From: Fusarium oxysporum f. sp. lycopersici 4287
Taxonomy: Eukaryota; Ascomycota; Sordariomycetes; Hypocreales; Nectriaceae
Assembly: GCF_000149955.1 (NCBI RefSeq)
Contig: NC_030999.1
Coordinates: 1,377,471 to 1,441,470 of the forward strand
DNA length: 64,000 bases
Reading direction: 5' to 3'
This document shows positions 1 to 9,992 of the stretch, piece by piece. Made by a program: the position numbers and the translations under genes. The notes under the pieces are model-generated. The model worked only from the letters and a program-made list of their open reading frames with translations, ran no database searches and was not told where the DNA came from. The stretch's first letter is position 1; every line of letters starts with the position of its first letter.

Positions 1-104
1 CTCTGGGCCGCTTGAGGGGGTGAAAAACCATGATCGGTAATGTCCAATATGGCGTCAGCCATATCGTCCTCTGTATATTCCCATTTAAGTCGTGATTTAG
101 GCAT
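1..104 (-). mobile_element. Fot/pogo-type transposase, N-terminal fragment running off the window
   Basis: The first 34 codons of a pogo-type (Tc1/mariner superfamily) transposase read from the ATG at 104 down to the window edge. The run YTEDDMADAILDITDHG is the N-terminal psq-like helix-turn-helix that also opens the complete Fot element at 34889-37116 (YTEDDVAEAILDITDRG). Its own terminal repeat is not visible, and the rest lies outside the window. Activity cannot be judged. Confidence 0.75.
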
Positions 105-318
105 TTTTCTGCTGTTGTCGAGGGTAAAGATCAAAAATCACGAGAAAGAGCGGTGAGGAGGTTAGTGACCATATTGAAAATATTTCAATAGCATGACTTG
201 CATATATCGCGTGCCCAGCACATCCTCAACAGGTCAAAATAATTATCTCCACTCATTTATATAATCAATAAAAGAAGCTTCTTTTAGGTAGCTATTTATT
301 CTGGCCAAATTTCGTATA

Positions 319-756
319 ACGTATGCGATAAGCGAGCGGCACAGACAAGCGAGCGGCACACCCCACTTATCACCTTAAAGGCAGGTTTTTAAATAATTCT
401 TTAAAATTCAAACTAGGCTTTAAATAGCTAAGATTCTAATAGCTTATATATAAGTCTTAAAATAAGCTATATGAACTTTTTTAAATTTTTAAAAAAGATT
501 CTACATAGCTATAAACTTTAAAGTCTATTTATACTGTAAAATACACTGTATTTTAAGGTTTTCTATATAAAATAAAATAGCGAAAAATCTTATAAAAATA
601 TCCCTTTATTAAGCTAACTATACTATCTTTAAAGATAATTTTTCTAGATTTTTAGCTATTTTATTTAAAAAGTATATTCCTATAGGGTAGGTTATTTCTA
701 GCTGTACAGTATGCTGTGCCGCTCGCTTGTCTGTGCCGCTCGCTTATCGCGTACGT
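319..756. mobile_element. AT-rich MITE with ~43-bp terminal inverted repeats and TA target duplication
   Basis: The ends 319-360 and 716-756 are inverted copies of each other with only about one mismatch, and each is flanked by TA (317-318 and 757-758), as for Tc1/mariner elements. Within each terminal repeat the motif AAGCGAGCGGCACA occurs twice, separated by GAC. The interior is very AT-rich and has no credible ORF, consistent with a non-autonomous element degraded by RIP. The right end abuts the last readable codons of the STE23 pseudogene and supplies their stop. Which autonomous family mobilised it is unknown. Confidence 0.85.
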
Positions 757-758
757 TA

Positions 759-2800
759 AGTGAAGTTGACGAATTTTGGTGGTGCTATTTTTTTTTTGCT
801 TGACGAAAGGGTGGGGCTGTCGAAAGGGGGGTTGTATATGGTAATGTCCTTGACGGATCTGGCTCCTGAGCTGGCAGCAAGACCGGCCTTATAAAGTCCA
901 ACGTCAGTGATTTCCTCGGCCGTCTTCATAGCATCCCCGGGTGAGAGCTTCTCATCGGCTTTTTTCTGGTTGAAGAAATCCACGATTTCAGCTTTGGTTA
1001 GCTGTCTAATCCGGGCGGCATCGCGTTGGGCTACCAATGAATAGTATATTCACAAGCTTGGACCGCATGTTTTCTTGGCCTACGAAACTCGAAATCATAT
1101 TCTTCGCTTTCGATTTCGGACCAATTCTGTTGGGACTCCTGATCCAGTTTTATAAGCTTCTCTAGACGCCGGACGATTAAACTTCGCTTGTGGTCCTCAA
1201 ACTCAGTCTTGCTCATCTTCTCCAGAGTGTCCGCATATCTCATGAGGAAAGCCTCGATACGCGAGTCAAGGAACTCTGTGGAAACCATAAGTCGTCGAAA
1301 AGTATCGACATCCGCTCAAGACGACGTAACCGAGTTGCTCCTTAGTCCGGAGCTGATCAAAGGCTGGCTCATGGAGCATCTGATCCAGAAGTCGAGTCTT
1401 GGTTCGAACATCGCGATCCTCTCTACTACCGACATAAAACCAAGTCTCTACGCAGTGGTTGACATTGGCAGGATACTTGATGGTCTTTCTGAAGACATAG
1501 TTGGAACTCTCGGTCACAATGAGTGACCGTAAGATAGGCCACTGTGCTTTAGGCAAAACTCGCGGCTTCATAATGGACTCAACCATGTCGGTTGCTTTAA
1601 GAGCATCCTCCCTGTACATGTTACCATGCACGTACACTTCGATCAAAACTTGTCCAAGCATCTGCTCTTGGAACAGTCTGACACCTTCGAATGTGACGCT
1701 CGAAAGCTCTGCTGCGAGCTCCTCTACTATAAGCCCCGCTCGGGAGTATTGAGCCAATTGGTGTAATCGCCATCCTGATGGTAGGAGGATTGTAGCTGCC
1801 AGTTGCTGTACCCTCGGGTCAAGCGCTCCTTGATAATCTCGTAACGGTCTTCATTGATATCCAGGTCTCGCATTGTTGTGACGACTTGTTCCAAGAGCAC
1901 AGGCAGCTTATCATTGTAGCCGTTAGCATCCAAGAACAGACCGCGTGAGTCGAGACTTATGTTGTTCTGTAAGCCAGCCAGCTCCGCGTCGTATGAGTAC
2001 TCCTCGACCGCGCCACGGACCAGGTCAGAGAACAGTCGAGCCTTGACATTGTTCTCTGCCGAAGCATAGATGAGCGGTTCTTCAAACTGGTAATGACGTT
2101 AGCGCGAGGAACCCAGAAGGTATCATCCTTCTTCCACCTTGTCCTGGCAATCCTATCATTGCGCAGAACTCATGGATTCAGTGCCGACTCATCCATGTCC
2201 TTCTTCTCAACCTCGAGCTTTTTGGGAATGAAATGGTTCTTGTGAGGCAGATGAAGGGCAGGCAGACGACCTTTGGGACAGACTGCAAAGGCTTTCTTGC
2301 ACTCCTCTATAAGATCATCAGGAATCTTCTCATGGCGATATTCGGCTGCGTACCACTTTTCCTTCTGGTCCCAATTGCCTGTATAGTTACGAGATACAAT
2401 AACCATGCGAAAGTTATCGGGCCAACTGTGGCAAGAGCCTTCTCGATCTTGTCAGGAGCAAAATCTCAGAGACGGCTATGACCACTCAACAACCATGCCT
2501 GAGGAAGAGGCTTTTGCATGATCGAAATGATTCGGCTGGTACCGTATACCTACCAAAGCTGGGCTGACCAGAGCCCCTTGTATAGAAGTACACATGCATA
2601 CAATTCTCACTGCCGCCTGATATTTCAAACAACAGGCCCCCAGCGAAGAATTTCCCTAACCAGTCCGGTCAGAGCCAAACCTTTACCGATATTCTCTCTG
2701 AACCTTGTTACTAGTTGGAAGCTTTGCTGCCGTCTTGTCGGCTTGTTCACCAGTGGCAAAGCATTAACGAAATGCTCAGGCTGAGAACGATAAGCCTTAG
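759..2800 (-). pseudogene. Insulysin/STE23-like M16 metallopeptidase, decayed
   Basis: Five collinear fragments in different frames on the minus strand match the C-terminal half of insulin-degrading enzyme/Ste23 (M16 zinc peptidases, which cleave small peptides and process a-factor in yeast). In gene order they are NWDQKEKWY..EYRHEKIP (near 2350), NDKLPVLLEQVVTTMRDL (near 1900), FDQLRTKEQLGYVV (near 1350), SRIEAFLMRY..HKRSLI (near 1200) and a last piece with LTKAEIVDFF (near 970). Weaker similarity continues up to about 2790. The N-terminal half with the HxxEH zinc site is absent, and several frameshifts separate the pieces, so it cannot make an enzyme. The C-terminus stops at the MITE. Confidence 0.85.
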
Positions 2801-3239
2801 GCCACGTGTTGCGTCTCTATTCGTTTTAGTGTCAGGTAAGGGAAATCTACGCTCGGCGAGTAGCCTTATTTAGATATAATTGATAAAGAACCATCGCAAT
2901 TTGGTTAGTAGCTCGGCTGAGTCTCTTGGTGACAGTCGTACACCGCTTCCACCGCGCTTGACGCACGCAAAGATCGTTAATAAGCCGATTTGCTAGCTGA
3001 TGTTGCATAAAGTGGGACAGTATATGCGGCACAAGTGATATGGCTGACTGAAGAATTACAAGCCAGACCCGACGAGACTGTCGTGCACATTGAGGTACCT
3101 GCGCGTCAGCCTACTCCTTGAGAATTGACGTGCACCGTAATGCTTCCAGGGCCCTAGTGTCCAACATCATGGTTGACGTGCCATCTAGGCTGATCCGCAA
3201 ATACGGGACCACCATCAATAAAAGGCGGTCTTGAGAACT
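2801..3239. other. Non-coding stretch, nothing recognised
   Basis: This stretch lies upstream of the STE23 remnant. Only short ORFs of 61 codons or fewer are present, none with a recognisable motif. Confidence 0.5.
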
Positions 3240-4260
3240 TCGAAGCTACTTGTAAAATAGGAGCAGAGTGAGTGCCCAGGGTCGGATAGAAACCTTTCAA
3301 CCTGATGCGGCCTGCAACTGTCGATTCGGATATTCCTCTTGTTCTCTGTAGTCGACAGCCTTGCGCTCTGGAGTCAGCGTGAAGAGGCTCAATAAGACAC
3401 TGGGCGCGTCGGTCCAGAGCCTTGCATATGGGACAGGGGGTTTGAAAGTTGATTCAAATGACCCAGCACTCAATCTATCTCAGCACAAATTTGAACAATT
3501 GTTAGGGCTATCCAGACTTTGCCGTTGCTTGCCCCTGCAATGACTAACTCCTTGAGCTTCGTCAGTTCATGTGTACTTGCAAGGTCCTAGTCAACGGATT
3601 GTTTGGAAGTTTGACCTCCAATATGCTTTTCGCAGAAGCTGTCGCGTTCATCTGGAATGTCAGGATGAACAGCAATTTATTCATCTCACTGTCTCTTGCC
3701 CCCTTGCTTCCTAACAAAAAAGGCAAAGTCAGGATCACATCTTGCCTAGGCAGTCACCGACTCTCGACGTATTGGTCCTAAGATGACTTGTCTGATTAGG
3801 GATACATGTCCACGACATCAATGAACGTTGAATGTCCAACTCAACGGCTTGAGTGTCAAATCGGAATATGGGCTTGTCTTGGGGTGAATTACAGGTGCTC
3901 TAATGTCCTTTCGAAACTCGGAGCTAACGCAGAGAGTGTTCGGGCTCGAACTCCCTGAATGTGTCGGTTGAACAGGCCATAACGGATCACCTAAGCCCTC
4001 CAGTATTTTTCCCGCTGTCTTGCAGCCAGAATGCCTTGCAGCCAGAATATCCTCTGCTGGAATTTAGGAGCGATCCAATGCATTCTCAAGACCGCATCAC
4101 AAACACCGCCGACATTTCGAAACTTATCCTTACTTGGTTTAGCCGGATCCTCGGGGGCGGAGAACACTCGGTGAATGTTGCTAAGTTGACTTCAAAATAT
4201 ATAGCTGGCCTGGATAGCTGTCCAGGATACGCTGGTTGAAACCTTCCAGTCGGCTCATGT
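3240..4260 (-). pseudogene. Probable decayed gene of unknown identity
   Basis: Reading the minus strand gives several protein-like stretches in different frames. Examples are MSRLEGFNQRILDSY near 4256, KFRNVGGVCDAVLRMHW near 4100, ELTKLKELVIAGASNGK near 3540 and TPERKAVDYREQEEYP near 3370. They are broken by stops and frame changes. I recognise no family. It might be the 3' part of the same locus as the JmjC remnant just upstream, since strand and order agree, but nothing proves that. Confidence 0.3.
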
Positions 4261-4549
4261 TGGTGTGCGGCATGTCATCTTCGCTGCGATACCAGACCTT
4301 TGTCACTCCACAGACGCTATAGGTATCAGTTTATACTTTAATTTACTAGTTGAACGTAGCAATCTTATGTCAATGCTACATCCCTAACGCTGAGTTACCC
4401 AACATCAGATTACCGATCTTCCCTACTCGGGTTCCCCTTTTACCTAAGCATTCCAGAAGCTACTTAGTTCGCCGCTTTGTCACTGCCTCTTTCTTTTTGA
4501 ACTCGGAAGATTATCAATAAAATTCTGCATCTTAGTTAACGACTTCAGT

Positions 4550-5291
4550 TCATACGTCAGGATGTAGTCTTACCTTAATAAGTACGACAAGGCTATTTGC
4601 GTTCTCAACCCCTTCAAATATCTCAACAGTGCCACGCTGTATCCGACTCTTAATGATCTCAAAAGCAGGTTTTAGCAGCCGCAAAAGATATTTTTCGTCG
4701 CTTCCTCGTTCGTTGTCTTGGGTTGAAGCCACTGTTCCTTCATGATCTCTAACCAACTCTTGATGTTGGAGTACGGCAGAAAATGTCTCGTAATAGAACA
4801 AGTGTTTTCTAGTCGGCAGACTGCATGTATAGTTCCATCCGGTATGAAGATGGTTTGGCCTGCTCTCACAGCCACGTACCGGACTTTACCATTATTGTAC
4901 GTTGGATCCGTCTTCCAAGCATCCCTGTCTTGGCGCGACGTATTGGCAAACCATATAAATACCATCTTGCCTTCCTGGAGTGTTATTTAAGTGTCAAATC
5001 CATGAGCGTCGATATGAAAGCCAGTATGACTCCCAGCCTCGGCTATGAGACCCCCTTCAAGTAAGTCTTTATGCCGCCGTGCCTCGCCCGTCGATGCGGA
5101 ATCTCTTTGGGCCCACTTACTCGCCAGGCCACCTTCCGTGACATCGTGAAGCAAGCGAAAGTTATCATGTTCAAGCAACATCGGAAGGACGTTTGGAAAT
5201 CTATTTCTGATATCCAGGACATTCCAAGGGTCTTTAGATATCTCGTTGGATCCAAGTCTCTCAAAAACCTGCCCCAAGTTGACCACTTCAT
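4550..5291 (-). pseudogene. JmjC-domain protein, decayed
   Basis: JmjC proteins are Fe(II)/2-oxoglutarate oxygenases, many of them histone demethylases. Here the metal-site motif HID occurs in GFHIDAHGF (about 5015). Downstream come VAVRAGQTIFIPDGTIHAV, with the distal histidine in a typical setting, and RHFLPYSNIKSWL. A stop codon (TAA at 4989-4987) interrupts an otherwise continuous frame between GFDT and ITLQEGKMVFIWFANTS. A tryptophan or glutamine codon changed by C:G to T:A events would give it, although other origins are possible. A frameshift near 4680 then moves the frame to EKYLLRLLKPAFEIIKSRI. The upstream exon boundary is not clear. Confidence 0.65.
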
Positions 5292-5367
5292 AACTTTCTG
5301 TCAGATATTAAGGTGAATTGTGTATATTTCTTGATTCTGTCGCAATCGAAGGACTATTGAGGCCTTA

Positions 5368-5404
5368 TATCTTCGACTGGTTCCTTCTAGGACTTGAGTC
5401 CTAG
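5368..5404. repeat. 37-bp repeat with palindromic core, copy 1
   Basis: This sequence matches 41909-41945 at 34 of 37 positions. Its core is the perfect palindrome CTAGGACT-TGA-GTCCTAG type hairpin (arms of about 8 bp). Copy 2 lies exactly between a mariner MITE and a Fot element. Function unknown. Confidence 0.7.
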
Positions 5405-5433
5405 AAAGTCCTACGGTACCGCGTGATGGCGGC

Positions 5434-6441
5434 TTGACTCCGTACGTCCTCTCACGTCGTATTCATACCAGTTATCGATGCTTACAACCCCACAGTATTG
5501 TCCCTCGACTCCTCGATGGTAGCGATGAAATTGCCCCCTGGCCAAACTCTTCAGTACATATATCCCTTGCCGGCCCTGTCGATCTAGATACCTTCCATAT
5601 CAAGGAGGATGTCTGGCCAGAGCCGCTGAGCAAGACTTCGGTGTTCATAAAGCTAGGTTCTTACTTAGTGCCAGAAAACGACCGCCCTCCTCACAAAGGC
5701 GTACACGTATGCCACGTCCTCCTCCTCTTCCCCGTAGAGCGACAACCATGGCATTCTCTACTCGGGTGGATGCGACAAGCTGTGTACCCCTTTCCTAAAG
5801 GGTCGTGGATTGTATGCAGCGGTCGCGTCTTGGGGGTCCTTAACCGCGACCTTATCCAAGGCCCTCAAGTCGTCGATTCCACCGTCCGGATCTTAGTAAT
5901 TCTCCCCGACGATTGGGAATTCGCTCGACAGAGTACCCTGTCTACACATAATACATACATGCCCACATCGTCGAATCCTGTCAGTGAGTCGCCTACGCCA
6001 CCACGACCAGCTGGCCCTGGGGGCGTTGCAAGCAGAAACCCATTCTCGTCTCCAATCCGCGGTCAAAAGCAGTCTCCGCAAAGGAAAGCTGCTTCCCCGA
6101 CACTGCCATCAAAGCAGTCAGATTGCGAGGCGACCAAACCACCAGCCTGCCCTAGAGAAAAGCATACACCACTGACTCCAACCACAATTGACGTTAATCC
6201 AGTGCTTCCAATTCCAGAGTTCGGGTATGGCTTGTCCCTTCTAAACCTCTTCCTTGAGCTAACTGGCGATTCAGATAGCGATTGTACGGAAGATGGTTCA
6301 GACACAAAGCAAATGTTGGATGACCAACTCGATCCTACTTCCCCTACTCCCACACGTAAGAGGAAGCAACGAAGCACTCCTGAGCCAATACGAAGCAAGA
6401 GAACCACAGCAAGAAAAAGGAGGGCACAGTTATATGGCTAG
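5434..6441 (+). CDS. Hypothetical protein, 335 codons, start unresolved
   Basis: A long open frame with no ATG near its beginning: the first in-frame methionine is about residue 111 (in LLGWMRQ). The true 5' end therefore lies in an upstream exon or has been lost. A plausible intron acceptor (CCCCACAG) sits at about 5491. Residues ~40-170 are hydrophobic and beta-rich and could be a small beta-barrel, but I recognise no family. Residues ~175-300 are rich in Pro, Ser and Thr and of low complexity. The C-terminus is strongly basic, with RKRKQRS and TTARKRRAQ, resembling nuclear localisation signals. Codon use is unremarkable and there are no stops. It may be a transposon accessory ORF or a lineage-specific host gene. 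Confidence 0.45.
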   Translation: MTPYVLSRRIHTSYRCLQPHSIVPRLLDGSDEIAPWPNSSVHISLAGPVDLDTFHIKEDVWPEPLSKTSVFIKLGSYLVPENDRPPHKGVHVCHVLLLFPVERQPWHSLLGWMRQAVYPFPKGSWIVCSGRVLGVLNRDLIQGPQVVDSTVRILVILPDDWEFARQSTLSTHNTYMPTSSNPVSESPTPPRPAGPGGVASRNPFSSPIRGQKQSPQRKAASPTLPSKQSDCEATKPPACPREKHTPLTPTTIDVNPVLPIPEFGYGLSLLNLFLELTGDSDSDCTEDGSDTKQMLDDQLDPTSPTPTRKRKQRSTPEPIRSKRTTARKRRAQLYG

Positions 6442-6897
6442 ATTGCCGGTATTGACTAAAAACATAACCTTTCTGTGATGGTCGGGTCTAACCTATATCT
6501 ACAGTAGGTCCCAGACTTAGGAGTGTATAATCTAATGGGTTATGACGTTATATTAAGCATTATAAGTCATGATGTAGTAATAGTAAAATTGTACATTGAT
6601 AGCTGTCACACTATCTATCTAGGAAAGTGCTAAATGAATGTCTTATATACTAAGTGTGTTACACTGGACTTACTACTTAAGAGTGAAAATGAGTGTATAT
6701 ATATCTATGCTTCTCGACTGGATTGGAGGGGGTGCCATAGGAATCGCTGATAATTCCCATGAATCACTGGTGATCCGTTGGAGTGCTGCTCCGATCCGCT
6801 GAAGTCGCGCGCAACAGCTTTGACAGTTCCCGTTAAAAATGGGGCCCAAGGTTCTGCCACGGGTGACCGCCTGGTCTCGATCCAGGTCATCATAACA
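6442..6897. other. AT-rich non-coding stretch
   Basis: This stretch lies between the orphan ORF and the MULE target site. I see no gene; the ORFs present are 80 codons or fewer and unrecognised. Confidence 0.5.
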
Positions 6898-6906
6898 TGT
6901 CGCAGG

Positions 6907-9846
6907 GGGCGCCAATAGGTGCGCACCTGGATGCGCACGTAAGTGTCACGTGTTGCGCACCCGGTGCGTCTGTAAGGGAGTTATGTAAGCCCAACACCCT
7001 TGTATGCCAGCCAGCCTATTGTATTTTATTGTATTGCTTCTAATCTCTAGATGACGAACTGCTCTGCTATACAGATTTTTTCTCACGGTGCCATAATTGG
7101 GATATAAGTAATGTAGGCGTTAATAATAATCTAAGCAGTAACTATGATACAGTCTTCAGCCAGTTTATCGTTCGAGTACAGAGCTTGTTGGTCGATCATG
7201 TCCTGCTCAACCCTCTTCCAAATCTCCTTCATGCCTGTTCGCCTGTTCGCCAGAGGGTTGTCGCCCATCTCCTGGGCGACTTGCCTCTCCACACGTTCAT
7301 CTTCTACCCTGGTCCAATCCAAGTACGCCATCATCTCCTCCTTAGTCCACTCCCGTCCAGGTATCGTTGATGTGCATCGCTTACCCATCTGCTTATAATC
7401 CAAACACCAGCTGTAACTTGTCTTATCGTAGCGTTGAGGGAGGCCCATTGCCTTTCGATATTCCTGGTTAGTCTTTAAGCTACCTCGAGGCAGCTTGTTA
7501 TACCATGCCATCCGTGCTGCAATATATCGATCATATATAGCACGAGGGTCATCATAGCGTATGTCTGGCCCAGACGCTGGTACCGATGGCGGCATATCTG
7601 GTGGTGGAGGTACATCCGCTGATGAGGATGGCAGTGCTATTATATCTGGCGGGGACGGCACCATCTCTTGATCACATAGTGCCGCTGGCGGCGCTACCTG
7701 CTGCTGTGGCAAAATTGAGCATAAGGATGGATCGGGAACTGGCTGTTGAGCCGAACTTGGTGTAGTCGATGGCGGCAGCGTATTTGGGGGCGCTGTAGAA
7801 GCTGAGGGAGATACAAGATGCGCATATCGCAATGGGCATGCCTTTGAGCTCATCCTGTGGCCCTGTGTATGACATCTTGAACATTTGGGGTTGGCTCTCG
7901 TCTGTGATGCTTGTTCGACGATCTCAAATGCACATGGCTCGCGCTGAGTGCTAGTCTTCGGCAATGTTGACGTAGCTGGCACCTGATCGAACTGACGGCG
8001 GGGCTCTATGAGCAATTGAGGGTTTCCTTCTCGTTGAAGATGCCAATGCGTATGGAAGTGGTGTAGTTGAAGCGGCTGGGCTTGTTGTAGAAGAGGCTCA
8101 ATTGTGTGAGCGCAAGGGAGCCCAAGCGTTGCTGAGAAGACTCCTGTGCAGGCAGGGAGTCTGTCCTGTTGGAGCCGCTTTCTCTGCGCCTCAACCTTCC
8201 GCAATGCCTCGTGAGATACCCAGCCTCGTATGATGCTGTATAGACTCCCTGAGAGTTCTATGGGTGTTCGGATTTGCTGCTTCGCCTGGTTTGCTCGGAG
8301 CTCAGCTACTTGGTTAAGTATCGCCAGCTTGATAGCCCTCCAGGCCTCAAAGAGATCTAGCTGGGAAGTATCAAGGTACACCTTGATGAGCTGATGAATA
8401 CCCTCGCCTCGAGATGTAACCACATTCTCAAAGTGAAGATACCGATCAACCCAAGCTTTCACGAGCTTTGTTTTGTAGAGGTCAAGCCATGTTTCGATGA
8501 TGTAGGCGACCTCCCGGGCGTGAGCTGAAGCATAGCGCTCTTTGAGCTGCTGAAGCCTGTCTTCAAATGTCTCCTCATTTGCCGATGCCACGAGCTCATG
8601 CCATCTTCCGTAGAAGTCCTTCCACTCTTGGTGGCCTTGAGGCTTTTGAGCCGCATCGTTATGACGCATAAAGCTTGGCTGGCAGTAACGCAGGACTGCC
8701 TTGTTGGCATGCCAAAGGCATAGAAGCGATACTGCAGCCGGGAAACAATGAGATACCGCATTCATGCAGGCCAGACAGCGGTCTGTAAGGATCACAGATG
8801 GCAGCCTTGCGCTACAGGCTTCGTACATTGAACGTAGCCGATCTAACGCCCAGATGTAGTCCTTCTCCTCCTCGCCGCTGAGGAAGGCGAAGGCGATGCA
8901 GAATGATCGTTGACAGGCATCAACACCGACGATATCGAGAAGAGGCATCCTATACTTGTTTGTCTTATATGTGCAGTCCAATATAAGTATATCCGGGTAT
9001 GACTTAAGGTATGTTAGCGACTCTGGGTGGGCAAACAACACAGCTGTAACCCGACCATCCTCGTCGAAGCGTATTCGACTCCAGAAACCCTCAGCCTCAA
9101 GCTCATTAGCAAGAGCTTGGATTGTGCTCTGGCCCTTCTTCTGGTCTCGTTTGCCTTGTGCAATGCAGTTGTAGATGTCTTGCTGGGTGGCATGAGACTC
9201 TGTGTTCTGACGTAGGTAGGACCTGATCTCTTTCGGTGCTACACCAGCGTTTGCAAGGTTGTTAATAGTTGACCTATCTGCATTGGATAGTTGACGATGG
9301 ACTGGATGTGCAGACATGCTTGTGCTTGGCTCGTGGTTGTGATGGGCAAACTCGCTGCCAGGACGGTGTGTAAGGCGCCACGTTGTCTTATCCAAGGCCT
9401 CCTTCGCAAGGACTGAGAATTGACACCCTGTACGCCGTGTTGTAGTTGACCGTTGCCGTACGCCCGAGGCCTTTGGAGGTGCTCCTCCACGGTCACAGCT
9501 GAAGAAAACAATTCGTCTGCCGCTCTCTGTTTTCTTCGACTTCCCAGTGACAAACGCATAGCCCCTGGGAGCTGCCCATGCATTGATCGCGGCGTGTAGG
9601 GCTTCCCGAGAGCCATACTCGCGTTCAGGAGGCAGGCAGTCATCAGAAAATTGACGAGTAGCTGTAACTGGATTCATTCTAGGAGAGATGATTTGAGTAG
9701 ATCGTTGCGCGGCGAAGTGAGGCTCTTTATCAACGGGAAAGGGGTAGCTACAAGGGTGTTGGGCTTACATAACTCCCTTACAGACGCACCGGGTGCGCAA
9801 CACGTGACACTTACGTGCGCATCCAGGTGCGCACCTATTGACGCCC
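6907..9846 (-). mobile_element. Hop-like: Complete Hop-like MULE transposon (2,940 bp)
   Basis: Terminal inverted repeats of about 95 bp (6907-7002 and 9752-9846) are nearly identical. The element is flanked by a perfect 9-bp direct repeat TGTCGCAGG (6898-6906 and 9847-9855), the duplication length typical of Mutator-like elements. One uninterrupted transposase ORF fills it. The combination of terminal repeat length, 9-bp duplication and ~840-residue transposase agrees with Hop of F. oxysporum as I remember it; the name needs a sequence comparison. The perfect duplication and open ORF suggest recent insertion. Confidence 0.92.
7131..9677 (-). CDS. MULE (Hop-like) transposase, 848 aa
   Basis: Cut-and-paste transposase of the Mutator superfamily, expected to act in the nucleus on the ~95-bp ends of its own element. 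Residues ~20-125 resemble the FAR1-type zinc domain found before MULE catalytic cores (CDRGG, GCQFSV, HNHEPS). The catalytic region begins near residue 225 with DILILDCTYKTNKY (first Asp). Then come SVILTDRCLACMNAV (second Asp) and LLCLWHANKAVLRY. A CX2CX4HX4C zinc knuckle (CSRCHTQGHRMSSKAC) lies in the C-terminal part, followed by a proline/serine-rich tail. The ATG at 9677 is the first in frame and sits ~75 bp inside the right terminal repeat. There are no stops or frameshifts, so it could be functional. Confidence 0.93.
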   Translation of the reverse strand: MNPVTATRQFSDDCLPPEREYGSREALHAAINAWAAPRGYAFVTGKSKKTESGRRIVFFSCDRGGAPPKASGVRQRSTTTRRTGCQFSVLAKEALDKTTWRLTHRPGSEFAHHNHEPSTSMSAHPVHRQLSNADRSTINNLANAGVAPKEIRSYLRQNTESHATQQDIYNCIAQGKRDQKKGQSTIQALANELEAEGFWSRIRFDEDGRVTAVLFAHPESLTYLKSYPDILILDCTYKTNKYRMPLLDIVGVDACQRSFCIAFAFLSGEEEKDYIWALDRLRSMYEACSARLPSVILTDRCLACMNAVSHCFPAAVSLLCLWHANKAVLRYCQPSFMRHNDAAQKPQGHQEWKDFYGRWHELVASANEETFEDRLQQLKERYASAHAREVAYIIETWLDLYKTKLVKAWVDRYLHFENVVTSRGEGIHQLIKVYLDTSQLDLFEAWRAIKLAILNQVAELRANQAKQQIRTPIELSGSLYSIIRGWVSHEALRKVEAQRKRLQQDRLPACTGVFSATLGLPCAHTIEPLLQQAQPLQLHHFHTHWHLQREGNPQLLIEPRRQFDQVPATSTLPKTSTQREPCAFEIVEQASQTRANPKCSRCHTQGHRMSSKACPLRYAHLVSPSASTAPPNTLPPSTTPSSAQQPVPDPSLCSILPQQQVAPPAALCDQEMVPSPPDIIALPSSSADVPPPPDMPPSVPASGPDIRYDDPRAIYDRYIAARMAWYNKLPRGSLKTNQEYRKAMGLPQRYDKTSYSWCLDYKQMGKRCTSTIPGREWTKEEMMAYLDWTRVEDERVERQVAQEMGDNPLANRRTGMKEIWKRVEQDMIDQQALYSNDKLAEDCIIVTA

Positions 9847-9992
9847 TGTCGCAGGGTAGGCATTAGTAATCTAGCTATATGCTTTAAGTAACTGTGCGGG
9901 ATGGAATGCCCCGCACAAGAGATAACTTAAGACATCAATCAACACATTTGCTGCTGCTCATCATATTCACTCTAACCCTTTAAGCACGCTCA

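Noticed and set aside
6063..6407. 114-codon minus ORF inside the 335-codon ORF
   Set aside because: Antisense shadow with Ser/Arg-rich composition and no start context.
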